From positions 1-31,337 of the forward strand of contig CAZRXW010000012.1 in NCBI GenBank assembly GCA_964604195.1: a stretch of DNA of 31,337 nucleotides, written 5' to 3'. The DNA is from SSEF01 sp964604195. GTDB taxonomy: Bacteria > Patescibacteriota > Minisyncoccia > Moranbacterales > UBA1568. Numbering within the stretch: the first letter of the stretch is position 1; every line of letters begins with the position of its first letter. Positions 31,283-31,337 of this stretch are shown here, one piece after another. Below the pieces are notes generated by a model. The model saw nothing but the letters and a program-made list of their open reading frames with translations. It had not been told where the DNA came from and did not search any database. A program made the translations under genes and the position numbers.

Positions 31283-31337
31283 TGGTGGACCCGAGGAGAA
31301 TCGAACTCCTGCCTCTGCAATGCGAATGCAGCGTTGT
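31283..31337 (-). tRNA. tRNA-Ala(CGC), 3' part, cut by the window end
   Basis: The minus strand shows an anticodon stem CTGCA/TGCAG with loop TTCGCAT (anticodon CGC, reading Ala GCG). A four-base variable region follows, then a T-arm AGGAG/CTCCT with loop TTCGATT, acceptor strand CGGGTCC, discriminator A and an encoded CCA. The U in the acceptor strand sits at position 70, as needed for the G3:U70 identity pair of alanine tRNAs, but the partner base lies outside the window. The D arm and 5' acceptor strand are missing. Confidence 0.92.

Overview
The window looks like a chromosomal segment of a Candidate Phyla Radiation (Patescibacteria) bacterium, most likely of the Parcubacteria type. This rests on four things. 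Several conserved enzymes are shortened (alanyl-tRNA synthetase of 588 residues, phosphoglycerate kinase of 351). rpmA stands alone without rplU. There is a very large N-terminally anchored protein with GNVGIGTTSP repeats and a C-terminal domain that I recognise from CPR surface proteins. Genes are tightly packed, usually without a clear Shine-Dalgarno sequence. A complete L9 gene argues against Microgenomates, where L9 is reported missing. TGA acts as a stop in several genes, so the code is the standard bacterial one. No phage, transposon, CRISPR or rRNA is visible, and no stretch over 300 bases lacks a gene.

From 14.3 kb down to 0.07 kb every gene is on the minus strand, with gaps of 0 to 84 bases. 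In transcription order the run is: membrane-anchored Ada-like zinc module protein, MFS transporter, scpA and scpB (chromosome segregation), D,D-carboxypeptidase and mraY (peptidoglycan), pgk and eno (lower glycolysis), PfkB-family sugar kinase, FtsA/PilM-type actin-like ATPase, a membrane protein with an extracytoplasmic baseplate-J-like part, two small unknown proteins, and alaS. An extended -10 promoter inside the run probably starts a separate transcript at the actin-like gene.

rpmA (L27) is on the plus strand with its own promoter and faces a DUF2207 membrane protein across a bidirectional terminator. The minus-strand block then holds pyrG, rplI, the 2096-residue surface protein (about 6.3 kb, a fifth of the window), queA, a lipid-anchored or membrane-anchored unknown protein and a GspE/PilB-type secretion ATPase. 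A divergent intergenic region separates the ATPase from a plus-strand GT-C glycosyltransferase, whose 3' end overlaps a convergent DUF1294 gene. The window ends inside a minus-strand tRNA-Ala(CGC).

Taken together, the genes cover envelope building (MraY, carboxypeptidase, GT-C enzyme), division or segregation (ScpAB, FtsA-like), surface display and secretion (giant protein, GspE-like ATPase, baseplate-J-like protein) and core metabolism and translation. The most unusual material is the giant repeat protein with its odd 5' leader, and the FtsA-like/baseplate-J-like gene pair. No function beyond family level can be proved from sequence alone.
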